A stretch of 64,000 bases of DNA from contig NC_087070.1 of NCBI RefSeq assembly GCF_963678635.1, positions 54,600,617-54,664,616 of the forward strand. Reading direction: 5' to 3'. The notes under the pieces are model-generated. The model worked only from the letters and a program-made list of their open reading frames with translations. It had not been told where the DNA came from and ran no database searches. The position numbers and the translations under genes are program-made. Origin of the DNA: Symsagittifera roscoffensis. Taxonomy: Eukaryota; Xenacoelomorpha; Acoela; Convolutidae. This document shows, one piece after another, positions 40,479 through 52,256 of this stretch; the first letter of the stretch is position 1, and the number at the start of each line of letters is the position of its first letter.

Positions 40479-42639
40479 CTAAAAGTTAAAAAAATAACTA
40501 AGGCACATAAAATGTTCTTTGTAGAACATAAATGGAATGATATTTCACAGGATATTACTCAATAAATTGCCATCTTCACTTTCAGGAAACTCTCTTCACT
40601 TTCAAGCTGATATGTAACAAAGGAATGTGTTGGCGTCTATAGAGAGACTAATTAAAGCTTTTTCCGTCACTTCATTTGTCTTTATTCGTTGTGGAGAAAG
40701 GATACTTGAAGACTTGAAATGAAATTTCACAAGCGTTTTTTGGTTGGTATGTTGGCTGTTGTTTTAATCGAGCAGTCAAGAACAAAAAGTGAGAAATATA
40801 AAAGGACTCTAATAGACACAACTGGTAGATTATCTCCTTTTTTGCATCCCAACACCTCGCTTACTTACTACCACTGCGCGAGAAAAGAAATTGAGAGAAT
40901 TAATATTTTTGAAGGGGGTTGGGAGAGAATGAATAAGATTGCACAAAGGAAAGTATTATAATAAGCAGCAAAACGTAAGATAAAGAAGCAGAGATACAGC
41001 ACACAACCAATCACGTTACCAAATCTCTTCTTTATGCGATAGTTCCCCTCTTGAAAGCCTCCCAAACAGGGAATTCATTAGGTAGACTAATTCTCACAAG
41101 AACCGTATCTACTCTCTTGAGTGGTTAAGGACGACACGAATGCGAATTCTGAGTCGGAGGAATATGGGGGGGGGGGTGATTTTTCTACTCAGGATTGACG
41201 TGGGAGTAGATAATGCAAAGGAATAGTGGGTGGAGGGGGACCATTAATTACTACCTGAAAAGAAATGGATTAGCAGAAGGCGACTTAGATTGATGGCAGT
41301 TGTAATAGTGACAAATGAAACTGATTGACATTTTAGATTGGAGCAGTTCAGGTGTTGCTAGTACCACTATGAATACCCAATAGATGTTATCATATAAATT
41401 GAGCTTCGCTTGAATGTGAGACAAGTAAAACAAGAGACAAACTTACTTATACTATATTTGAACCCACAATTTTGAGTTGAGAACAAAATTCTCTTTCGCT
41501 GCGAATGCCATTTTTTTTGCTAGCCTCAAGGATTCTGTTCAGCAAAAATTTCAACAATAAATCCTGCATTTTAAGGCATTTTTTGTGTCCTTAGAAATGA
41601 TTATTCTTACATATTTTTCTAACGCAAAAAAATTTAAAATGCTGGCGAAAAAACCCGAAAAAAAATTTGATAGCTTATTACACCATGCGCCATTGAAAGC
41701 TGTACCTTCAAAAAGCGTTGAAACTTAAGACAGTTGTCGATATATTTTTTAACTTCGTACAAGAAAGTGAAATTCATCTTCCAGATTATTTATTGTTCCC
41801 AAAACGGTATAACATAGAATTTCAATTTCGGGTAATTTAGCCCATGCGGAACCAATTTAAAAAAATAGCCAACAGACAGTTGGAAAAGCCGATGAACACA
41901 AGGAAAACAAACAAACTGACTTGTTTATTGATTAAAAAAACTGTTTATTGAAAAAAAAACCGACTCTTTTCCACTCCCCAGTTTTCGAAATATCGATGTT
42001 CATGTTTGTTTTACGTGTTATTACGGCAAAATGCGTTAAGTTACGTTGTAAAATATGAAAAAAAAATCTGTTCATGCCAAACTTCATTGCCTTATGACAA
42101 TGTTAAAGAAGCTTAGGTAAGATTGTGGTAAAAAAACTAAAACTAAGCTTTACACTTGAAACCGAAATTTTGATTAACACCATTATTAAAATTTGAAAAA
42201 ATCTGCGAGTCTACAGAATGCACCCGGCAGGATACTAACGTTACGCTCACGCAACATAATAGTTGTAGCACAACAGAAAAAAGTCTACACTTCATTAGCT
42301 GAACCAGACCCTTTCCTACCGTTACTCAGCGTTATATATAACATGCATCTCGGTAATCAGAAGATCACGTAATAAACCCCAGCAAACCTTTTAAACGGGC
42401 TTCCAGCGATGACAAAATTCAATTCAAGATGCTACTAACCGGCTAACTTAATATAAAAAGAAACGCGTCGATCACTCAAAGTCAACCAATTCAAAGGTTC
42501 AATTCATCCAAAAAGCGAAACCAGAAACTACAAAAAAGCGTCCAAGAGCAAGATGATAGCAACAAACAATTTTTTGTCGATGTAAACTCGCTACTCGAAG
42601 GAAATGAACAAACAATATACATATTTATATATAAGCACT

Positions 42640-45010
42640 TCAATTCAAGCTGCATCAACCGGCATCAACCCTAACCAAGTTCCCTTCACCTGCTCCACTC
42701 GCACACAAAGAACTTTACGGACGACAATGCGATAGTACCATATCCGCATCGCAATTTTTCAATAAAAAATTTTAACTTGAAAAATTTTACTCTCTCGATG
42801 GGCTCTCTATCTCTACCTAATCTATCCCTCCCCGCTCAAGTTGCTCCAATGAAATTAAAAACTTATCTGATGAAAACAGTATCTTCCCGGTGACGCTAAT
42901 TCCCACGCCCTTCTGTGGTACTCCAATATCCCCGATGACCAACGTGGGGCCAGAGTCGGAACCAAAAAAATCGAATATACTTTTAGCCCGCTAAACGATC
43001 GGCATCAAACAAGGCTCCTATACGATAATAATACGTCAATATCCTCCCCAGATCTTTCCATGGCCTCGTATTTCATTTTATTAAAACTCTACTGGCACAT
43101 TTTTAAAGCTATGCTCATCTCCCAATTTAAATCTATCTTTCCAATTGCAACAGTTATACTGTTTGCTCCTCGCAAAACTGCTAGTTTTATTTTTAAAAAA
43201 GGCAGACAGGAAAGTTTTACCAAGGAAACTTAAGTTTTTAGTTAAGAAAACATTGTAGCATGATATAAATGCCGCAGAACAGGCTTCAAGACCTTATGAG
43301 TCCTAAAGCACTTCACCGTATTCCAAATGGCTGGCTTCTTTCTTTGTTCCAAGCCACAATGAAGAAACAAAGAAACTGTTTAACATGTTTTCAACAGAGA
43401 TCATAGCGAAACTTTTGAAGACAAAGAAAAAAAAGCAACAAAGCCTCCAGACAATTAACCAACACATGTTTAGTAAATTTGGGTGAGTGTTCTTTGTCAT
43501 TAAAGGCAGCCAGGTAGGAACCCACCCAAATAGTTTTAACAAGAACTTTCACGGCGGTTGTTTTTTGTCGTAATTAGTTTTACCAAAAAACTCTCGACAA
43601 AAACTTCTGGACATTGAAAATGCTTTTAGGGTTCAACATACTAAATTGAAAACTCACACAAGTGACAAAGCTCAAAGAGCAGGTAAGAGCAAAGCCCTTA
43701 AAATTAGCCTCAAGTTCGGAAAACAATCTACAGTGGTGCCGAAACCAAACAAAGATCTCGAATCGTCAGAGTCGTACCATCCAGTCTCGATTTTGGGCCA
43801 AGCTGTCAAAATTTTAGAATGTTTTATCCCCCCCATCCTAACAATATTCCTACCGAAAGCTGATCATCAACAAAGTTTTCGTCCCATGCATTCAACCATC
43901 ACATCACTTTCTCATTTTTCCTTTTTTTTCAGCAACGGTGTTAACTAACAAAGGCCTCCAATTAAGACAGTCCTGGCCACAGTTCATTTATCAAAACCTT
44001 CGGACATTGCCAGCCATTGCACTCTCCTAGATCTTCATGGCATCAGGAACCAGCGTGCCGGAAAGCCTAAGTAAGTGGTTGTCAAACTACCTGAGTGGGT
44101 GTCAAGGCTGTCTGATCCCGAGCACTAAATTGATTTACAACTTCTTAGCACAAGGTCCCTTGCATTTTCTTCTGAAAGTTCGATCAGCCTTTTTCTCTTC
44201 TTGTATAACGATTTTAACACCGATACGAATGTAGAAATGAAAGCGCTAGACTGTCCCTCAAGATAAATCCCAAAATACTTGGTTCCTTCATCGAACCGCC
44301 CCTCAATTTTCGCTTAACAATGCAAATGAACATGCAGTCAAGCCGCGCGCAGTATATCAATCTTGAGGGTTATATCCGGCACTTCCTCGGATCAGTCCAA
44401 AGAAACTTTACTAGATACTTTTAAAGCCTTGATAAGACCAATTGTGGAATATGAGAGTCGTCTGGACCCACGCAGCCAATAAAGCAACTTAAAACAAACT
44501 GCAAACAGTTCGAAAAACTTCTCTTCGCCTGATAACAGGGTGCACGAAGATGAGCGCAATAGGACATTTATATTTAAAAAAATAACTTTGAAACGTGGAC
44601 CTCCATCTACTGGCGTCGCAATGTGACCTCAAAACTTTCAGTTTTAGCAGAATTAGCCCAAATCTCGACGGAATATTCGCACTTTGCTGCTTGACTTAGT
44701 CGCTCCCGAGATTGACGTTATTCTAGCCAAAACTAAGACTTTAACGCCTTTAAACATTTTTGTGAAGGTTGTGAAGTTGTTTCCTATGAATAATTTTTAA
44801 ATTTTAAAAGCAAGTACACACAACACAGATAGAGTTAGGCAGGCCAAATCTGATGAACCACCCACAGAAGTCTGTCCCTCAGACCATCTGACATCTTCCC
44901 CGCCAAAGAATCCCTCCCTGGCTCCATAAGGAGGACACTATCACAGTTGAGATCCGGATAGAGTATTTTCCTGAAAACGCACCTGACTCGAATTGACCTT
45001 CAGCCCACTG
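42640..45010 (+). mobile_element. Degenerate jockey-like non-LTR retrotransposon
   Basis: Broken fragments in order. An endonuclease piece starts at about 42889 (GDANSHALLWYSNIPDDQRG ... SSPDLSMAS). A reverse transcriptase piece at 43730-44220 (VPKPNKDLESSESYHPVSIL ... ADHQQSFRPMHSTITSL; LSKWLSNYLSG). A C-terminal piece at 44400-44740 (KALIRPIVEYE; TGC.KMS-like). Stops and frameshifts throughout. Class is clear; clade (jockey or a relative) is an inference. Ends undefined. Confidence 0.72.
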
Positions 45011-45023
45011 TCCTTCCCTTGCG

Positions 45024-45320
45024 CAGTTTTAAGATCTTTTTCATCATTGATTCTATTTCTTCAATAATAAGTGTTGCTGTAGTTATTAGCCCCGAGGCAG
45101 CGACAAATCCATTTTTCTTTTAAAAAATGGTTTTCTGGTGGGACCAGGTTAAAACATGAAATGTGGCATGTGATGTTTTAACACGTTTTTACCTGTTCCC
45201 ACCAGAAGACCATTTTTTTTAAAAATTCTAATGGATTTGTCGCTGCCTCGGGGCTAAAAACTACAGCAACACCAATTATTGATGAAATTAGAATAAATGA
45301 CGAAAAAGATCTTAGAACTG
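45024..45320. repeat. Near-perfect 297-bp palindrome
   Basis: The left arm starts CAGTTTTAAGATC and the right arm ends GATCTTAGAACTG. The arms continue inward through GTGTTGCTGTAG / CTACAGCAACAC and GCCCCGAGGCAGCGACAAAT / ATTTGTCGCTGCCTCGGGGC to a small centre at about 45170. Confidence 0.85.
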
Positions 45321-45944
45321 TTTAAGTAAAATAGAGCATTTTTGAAGCGTATTTGAACCAAACCTTTGCCCATAAGTCGAGTCCACATTTACCCCATTTG
45401 TTTGAACGAGAAATACGAAAAAAATGAGCTTCTAAAAGCCAAACAAATAGCTTTCGATGCAAAATATATGCCAGCGCTAAGAACTGAACTGCGCCATGTT
45501 TCAAATTTACATAAAGTTTTTAAAAATCACATCCAAGCTCAGTTTAAATGTGACAACCCATATATTGCTTGCCTGTGACTACAAGGACAAAAAACATATC
45601 TTCAAAAAAGTGCTCATTAATCTTAGATTAAAAAAATCTAGGAAAAAAAATGTTGTTTTTCAATTACCTGGACCATTCGAGTAAAACGTAAAATGACTTT
45701 CAACAATGAAAAAAAGCTTAAATAATAAGAAATCGCGCACCGAGTTAACTAAACCGACAGAGGTAACCAAACACGATAGTCCGAGTCTTTCACCAAAAAC
45801 TTTTCATTTTACAGAAGTAGAAATTCTGATCGGACTAGGATTCTTTTCGCCTTAACACAGACGATAGCTCTGCACCAAAAAAGCTATCAGACACTAAACT
45901 ATAGTCGACTATAACTGAAAAATCCAGATGCAGTGATTTTACTC

Positions 45945-45976
45945 ATTTTGTCTGGATCATCTAAGTCAGCTCTGTA
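45945..45976. mobile_element. Isolated MITE terminus
   Basis: TTTTGTCTGGATCATCTAAG followed by TCAGCTCTG|TA closely resembles the terminus of the 5230-5915 MITE. I did not find the matching left end. Confidence 0.5.
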
Positions 45977-46977
45977 GTAAGATGTTTATCAAACGTTGAA
46001 TCTGCTCTTGTGTGAGGCTTTGATAAAATGAAAATTCAATTTTAACGCACTGGCCAAGCTGAGATTTACATCACTTGCAATACATCAGTTATAGGATGAA
46101 AACACCATGTCATTCAAAGCTTCGAAAAAAAATTGACCGGTGCTAAAGTAAAAGGCGATGGAACGTGGAACAGCGAAAAGTTTTTTAATTATATCGTTTT
46201 TCAAAAAGTTCTCAGTGCGGTTGATTTTGAGCATTCAAAAACTTAGTGCCAGAGTCTTATCGATCTCAAAATAACTACCGGCCCATTTTAGGGGAAAAGG
46301 GTAAATGAGCCGACAGAATTAAGGCCGACAGTCAATAAGCTGAAAAAAAAAACCAAAATCTTTCGGTAAACTTGCATTAAGACCCACATTTGATCCATGA
46401 TAGCTGTATAAAGATAGCGTATGCAAGTGGACTAAATAATTCGGAAACTAAACCAACATAGCTTAAGTCGACAAACATGAAGCCGAAAAATCATCGATAC
46501 AACAATGAAATCGAAACTCTTTATACATTCAATGGTTTGAGCTCTAGATATAGCATGTACCAGTAGTAATTTGTAGCTAGAAGTGAAATTTGATTTTTCA
46601 TGAAACTGAGCATGTCAGCAACATCTCAAATGATTCACCTAATTTTGTTTAACTAAGTATATTCCGATTTGACAATGATTTCTAATCGCAAACGTAATAA
46701 TTTGAATAGATCCAGTGCTTCAAAATAGATCCAGTGAGTTCTATTTGCGCTTTTTGTCTTCTGGAAAATTCGAAAGGAAAAATGACGTCGTATTTGAAGC
46801 CCAACAATCCAAAGCGAACAGCAGTTATAAAAACGCAATTTTAATTTTCGTTCAATTTCCTTCTTATCCACTCCCTGAAAATATCCACCAGAGATCTCTG
46901 CTACTACTAGCTCATATGGCAACCTCCTTCGACACGGACTGAGCTTACTTGGTGCGCCATCTACCGGAACTTAACGA

Positions 46978-47835
46978 ATATAACCAACAGACAGTTGGAA
47001 AAGTCAATGAACACACAGAAACAGAAAAAACTGACTTGTTTTTTATTGAAAAACTGCAACGTTTGAGTTTCGCAGTAAAAAATAGCTAACAGACAGTAGA
47101 AACAGAGCCAATGAACGCAAGAAACAAAAAAAAAACCAAAGAATCAAATTAGATGCCCTTAAAGCTGTTTGAATTTCTGAAACAATTTATGATTACCACT
47201 TTTTATGATAAAATTAACCCAATTTGAAAAATTTGATCAATGGGTAAAATTTTATTCAACTGGGAAATCTGAACAGTAAAATCCATTTTCAAAACTAGAA
47301 CGAACTTTGCAAACGCAAGCAGATGAAACGGCAAATATAGCCAACTAACAGTTGGAAAAGAGTAATAAACGAAAGTAAACAGAAAAAACAACAACACTGA
47401 CTTTGTTTAACAAATCTCAACTTTCAGGTTACTTAGAAAAAATAGATGCCCTTTAAACTCTTTGAATTTCTAGAACAATTTATGATTGGCGCTTTTTTGA
47501 TAACATTAACCCAATTTGAGAAAATTTGATCAATAGGTAAAGTTTTCTTGCGCTAGAAATCTAAAAATTAAATTCCACTTTCGAAACTAGAAATTGTTCA
47601 CGAATTTTCAAGCCATTTGCACGTTCATATTTGGAGAGTGCTATTTACGTAACTTTCAGCAGATGACTATCAATTGAACACAAAAAATGAATATATACCT
47701 AGGTGCATTCATAAATGCATTAAATTGTCTGAATGCACATCTGTAGTAATTAGTGCATATTAAGACTTTTTTCTGAAAAACAAAAAAATCACCAAGACCT
47801 ATATAAAAGTCTAACCTACGTTCATTACTCTTAAA
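46978..47835 (+). repeat. R1 cluster: three 5' starts in series, one 3' end
   Basis: 5' starts near 46978, 47079 and 47338 (AACAGACAGTTGG types), with one 3' end (CTATATAAAAGTCTAACCTA, CGTTCATTACTCTT) near 47832. Nested or tandem insertions. Confidence 0.65.
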
Positions 47836-49058
47836 AAGTATCTTCAAAAATGCAAAAAAATATAAAAACAAGTCTGGAAGGAAAAGAAGCTTTGAAAAAA
47901 CTGACGGCGGCGTGATTCGATTTGCAGGCCTAAATACTAAGATTCCCCCGCATATGCCGCTGCATCTGGCATCTATGCATGTTCTTGTAACATTCCAAGC
48001 TAAAAACTCCTCCAATAGCAAATACCAGGAACTAAAGCGGATAAAACACTCACTATTCTATCGATATGGAACACAAAATTAAATAAGTTAGTTTGGATAA
48101 AAATAAACATAAAAATAAGCTTCTTGGATAGTATTAGCTCAATTGCAGATTTTTTTTTCAGTTGAGTTATGGAACCAAATAAATATTGACTTGTTTGAAA
48201 AAACCTCAACTTTGAAATTTCAAAGAAAGCAATCGATGGTTTTAAAGCTCTTTGCATTTCTAGAACAATTCAAGGTTGACAAGTTTTTTCCATAGACCGA
48301 TGGGCAAATTTTCATTTCGTTGGGTAATCGGATACTTCAAATCAACTTTTGAAACATTACGTCGATCAAGTGTTGCTGTTTCGTGATGTTTACACTTTTG
48401 CTCTTTCGTGAGCTTCACACTTTTGCTGTACATTAAATAACATGAACTAAACGAGGGTTGTTTGTTAATTTACACTAGCCAGGAATAAAGCAGCTACAGA
48501 TGCTATTTTTGATTGCCGATGCTCTGCATTGGAGGAAAGGTACCGCCAAAAGATCACTTCTCTTTGTGAACTAGGTTGAAAAAGCAGACTTCGTAATATG
48601 ACTTCCGCTCCCGCTTGAGTTTAAACTTACCGGAAACAAAACCGCGAGAAACTCAGTCTGAAACCAAAGGCCAAAACGTATACAAGCTCAGTTTTAAAAA
48701 AAGTTCGGGCCGACACTTGCACAAGCCAGATACTGCCAAATAACCCCTACCAACAAGTGAATATTAGGTTCCAATCAATGTAGCAAATTAAATTTACAAT
48801 TCCTGCATTTGACTTCAGTGAAAAAAACTTGCAACGGGAAAAGCAAGTATAGTACACAATTGAAATGATTTTATTCCTTGCTTATTGCAAGTGTAAAGCG
48901 TAGCCAACAGAGGGCAGGGAAAATGTCGCAGAACAAGGAATCTTTTGCAGAATTTTCAACATTCCAAGTGAAAATATATCACATTAAAATTCTTTGATAT
49001 TCAATGTAAAATCAACAAGGCCTATATACGTGTCTATACGTTCATCTTTTTTAAACAA

Positions 49059-49480
49059 CATAGCCGACACAGTTAAAAAAAGTAAATCAACGCAAAGAAA
49101 TGGAAAAAAACTGACTTGTTTTCTGGAAAAATTTCACGGTTCGAATTTCGAAGAAAAATATCGATGGCGTAAACCTCTTTGAATTTCTAGGACGATTTAT
49201 GATTGACAATTTTTTCATGAAATTGACCCAATTTGAGAAAACTGGATCAATACCTAAAATTTTATTTCACTGGGAAATCTGATAATTAAATTCCACATTT
49301 TTCGTGACCTTTATACTTTGCTGTTCAATTGTGGAGTTTGCCTGATTGATTGTGGAAACTGCGAAAAATCAAAATTAAGCGTGAACAAAATTTAAGATTT
49401 TTGCCTGAAAACTTAAAAAAATCAGCAAGACCTATATAAGAGTCTTCACTAGGTTCATTACTCCTAAAAATACAGACATT
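49059..49480 (+). repeat. R1 repeat copy
   Basis: Ends CTATATAAGAGTCTTCACTA, GGTTCATTACTCCT. A further partial copy follows at about 49500-49980. Confidence 0.65.
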
Positions 49481-50429
49481 CGAACTTCAAAAAATATATA
49501 TGCATATATAAATCTTGAGAAAATTGGAGCAATAGGTAAAATTTTAATTCCACTGGAAAATTTGAAAATTAAAACCCATTCTTGATACTTGAAGTCAATC
49601 AAATTTCGGGATCTTTACACCTTTTATCTTCGATATTCGAGTTTGCCTTCTTTTTAGGGAACGAAATGAACTTAAAAAGAAATTAAAAGTCAAATCGCGA
49701 AAAATAAAGCTGAGCCTAAACAAACTTTAAGGTTTTTCCTGAAAAAGAAAGCAAACAAAAATCAAACATGGGATGTGCCATTAGTCTACCACAATTTTTC
49801 AACATAGCCAGCAGACTGTTGGAAAGAGTCAATGAACAAAAGAAAACAGAAAAAAAGGCTTAAATTTCAATTTTCGAAGCTCCAAGAACAAACTAGATGG
49901 CTTGAACAATGGATCAATGTGTTAACTTTTTAATTCTCTGGGAAATCTCAAAATTAAATTCGACTCGTAAAACAAAATCATTCAAAATTTTTCTCGCGAT
50001 TTCCACTTTCGTATTTGGAGAGCGCATTTAGCAAATGAATTTGAATAGAATTTAGTAATTTGAATTGAGCGCATTTAGCGAATGAATTTGAGTTGCCAAC
50101 CTTTTAGACACAGAGGCGAAGCGAAGCTTCGCAGCACTTACGATGCAAAAAACACATTTCGCTACAAAATCGTGACTGAAAAAAAAATACTGAAGTCAAA
50201 AAATAATTCTGAAAAATTCTGTTGGAAAAAATCACTTGACAAAAGTTGATTAATATCCCCTTGCTTATCGCAAGGGTGAAAATTACAGCTACAAAAACTT
50301 CAAATTTGTATCGGACGAATTTCATAAACAGCCCATAAAAATGGAAATCATTTACCGAGCGGCAACAAAAGCGACTTTGGATCAAAACCTGTTGAGCCGA
50401 AAACAAAACAAGTGTCATAAAAAATTTCA

Positions 50430-50550
50430 TTAAATTGAAAAGTTTTCACGGCCCATTGAAACTGAAAAATATCCATTTGGGTTTATGTGTTTCAGTTTGA
50501 ATGGGTCGTGAAAACTTTTCAATTTAATAAACCCAAATGGATATTTTTTG
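50430..50550. repeat. Two interlocked inverted repeats
   Basis: Arm A (50430-50467, AAATTGAAAAGTTTTCACG) pairs with 50490-50527. Arm B (50465-50486, ATATCCATTTGGGTTTAT) pairs with 50527-50550. The order is A-B-A'-B'. Confidence 0.8.
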
Positions 50551-50621
50551 CCCTTTAAGTTACGCAAAATAGGTTGACTAAGTCGATATAACATAAACTG
50601 AAACTATTTCAATATTTAAAA

Positions 50622-51083
50622 CATAGCCAACTGACAGTTGGTAAAGAGTAATGAACGCAAGGAAACTGAGGAAAAACCGAATTGTTTTTTCAAAACTGTT
50701 CAACTTTGAATTTCGAAATAAAAATTAGATGGCCTTAAAGCTCTTTGAATTTTTAGAACAATTTACCATGGATACTTTTATGTTAAAATAAACCCAATTC
50801 GCGAAAACTGGATCAATAGGTAAAACTTTTATTTCGCTGGGAAATCTGATAATTAATTTCACTTTCAAAATCAGAAGTCGATCACGTTTTGCATGACCTT
50901 TACAATTTTTCTGTTCGATAATGGAGTTTCCTTTTAACAATAGAAATGCATTGAACTTAAAAAGAAATCACAAGTCAAAACACGAAAATCAAAATTGAGT
51001 GTGAACAAATTTTAAGCATTTTTCCTGGAAAAAAATCAGCAAGACCTTTATAAGAGTCTTCACTACGTTCATTACTCTTAAAA
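50622..51083 (+). repeat. R1 repeat, best-preserved copy
   Basis: Hairpin CCAACTGACAGTTGG, then AAGAGTAATGAACG at the 5' end and CGTTCATTACTCTT at the 3' end: perfect 14-bp inverted repeats. A TATA-like stretch sits just inside the 3' end. About 460 bp; no ORF of note. Confidence 0.8.
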
Positions 51084-51479
51084 ACGAAAAACAAAAATGA
51101 AAAAACAAACTAAAATCAGACATGGCAAAATTACAAATTCGTGAAGTTTCAGTCATAGTAAAAAATGTTTAATTTAAAACAAAACCCAAGCTTTAAATAG
51201 TGAACCAACTAAAGCCCTGCCAGATAAAATATGGCGTTTAAAAACCGGAAAACGAAGCGAAAGAAACAAGGACGAAAACCACGAACCCGAATAACAAAAT
51301 TATAAAGATAATTACATCCTTAAATTACAACATGAAACAAGATCTTCTAAAATGACAAGTGTGGACAAAACTGTTTACGGGGAAAAAGTCTAGTACCCGA
51401 TTGCAATACCCTTGCTTATCGCAAGGATAAAAATAAATTTGAATTGAATAATTTGAAGTGTACAATAAGCCTCGAATTT

Positions 51480-51575
51480 GTAAAAACTCGGCTACATCTC
51501 GGATTCGAACCTACTGCCTACTGCAACCTAGAAATCACGAGTTTCACGCGCTAACCATTCAGCGACGGACGCTTA
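51480..51575 (-). repeat. tRNA-like SINE segment
   Basis: Minus strand: CGCTGAATGGTTAGCGCG (A box) and AGGTTCGAATCCGAG (B box). It is followed by an R2-type tail (CATAAAGCAGAGAACAGATG). Confidence 0.75.
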
Positions 51576-52014
51576 ATTAATACAAAACAGTAGCCACACA
51601 TAAAGCAGAGAACAGATGCTATGCAATTTCCCATGCAACAAGGAAATTTCAGTGAAGTGATCAAAGCACAGTTTTATTTGCGAATTAGCTTAAAAGAACA
51701 AGGTCCAAATTTACACACTAGCTGCTCGTCAGTGTAATGAACGCACTTCTGTAGTTACTAGAGCATTTTAAAACTTTTCTTCTAAAAAAAATAAAAAAAA
51801 TCGCTGAGACATCTATGAGAGTCTTCACTACGATCATTGACTCTTAATAACATGACAAAATGCAAGACTTTCACTACATTCAGTAATCGCTTTTAATATT
51901 TTGATAACAAAAGTCAAAAAATTAAATTAATCTACATCATAACCGCAACAATGAAATGAACTCTTAGAGCAACTTGAACACTCGGGTTAACATTCAAAAT
52001 TTAAAAAAAAACTA

Positions 52015-52256
52015 CTACTGAAGTAGATCGGGAAGTGTCTGTTCAAATCCCGTCAACTTAGATGCCACGTGATCGCTCTCTGCTTTATTCTGATTGGTTG
52101 AATCCAAAGCCAAATTTGATTGGCTAGGAGGTTGGACGGAATCTACGCTTCCTTCACTGCTTAGAGCTTCATCCTCCCGAGACTGGTGTGAATTTGAGAC
52201 ACTATTGCTTGTTTCATCAGCAGTTTCGTTATTTAAGGTTTTCTCGCCACTTCTTC
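52015..52256 (-). CDS. LNPK: LNPK exon H: C-terminal end and stop
   Basis: Reads RSGEKTLNNETADETSNSV... to FEQTLPDLLQ, then TAG at 52017-52015. Hydrophilic and Ser/Glu-rich, with no known motif. The acceptor is aacatttag and the phase fits exon G. A weak ATTAAA lies on the minus strand at 51897-51892. Confidence 0.82.

Larger units (their letters stand above)
40479..52014. other. Intergenic region between LNPK and AGTPBP1
   Basis: About 11.5 kb. From left: microsatellite-rich promoter-side DNA (40500-41860), an R1 5' fragment at 41868, jockey-like LINE relic (42640-45010), 297-bp palindrome (45024-45320), a MITE end at about 45974, R1 copies (46978-51083), an interlocked inverted repeat (50430-50550) and a SINE (51480-51575). 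I see no third gene. The AGTPBP1 promoter must lie at its left end, but I cannot place it. Confidence 0.7.

Noticed and set aside
41251-41433. Minus-strand ORF ending at a good-looking donor (TTTTCAG|GTAGTAATT)
   Set aside because: Upstream of the likely start, with no acceptor or homology; could at most be a 5' UTR exon.
45366-45578. Plus-strand 70-codon ORF (ELLKAKQIAFDAKYMPALRT)
   Set aside because: Protein-like composition but no recognised family; stops follow soon and it lies among repeats. Left unassigned.
51407-51432. CRISPR-like or terminator reading of the CCCTTGC...GCAAGGG hairpins
   Set aside because: This is eukaryotic DNA; the copies are kilobases apart, not arrayed, and belong to dispersed repeats.
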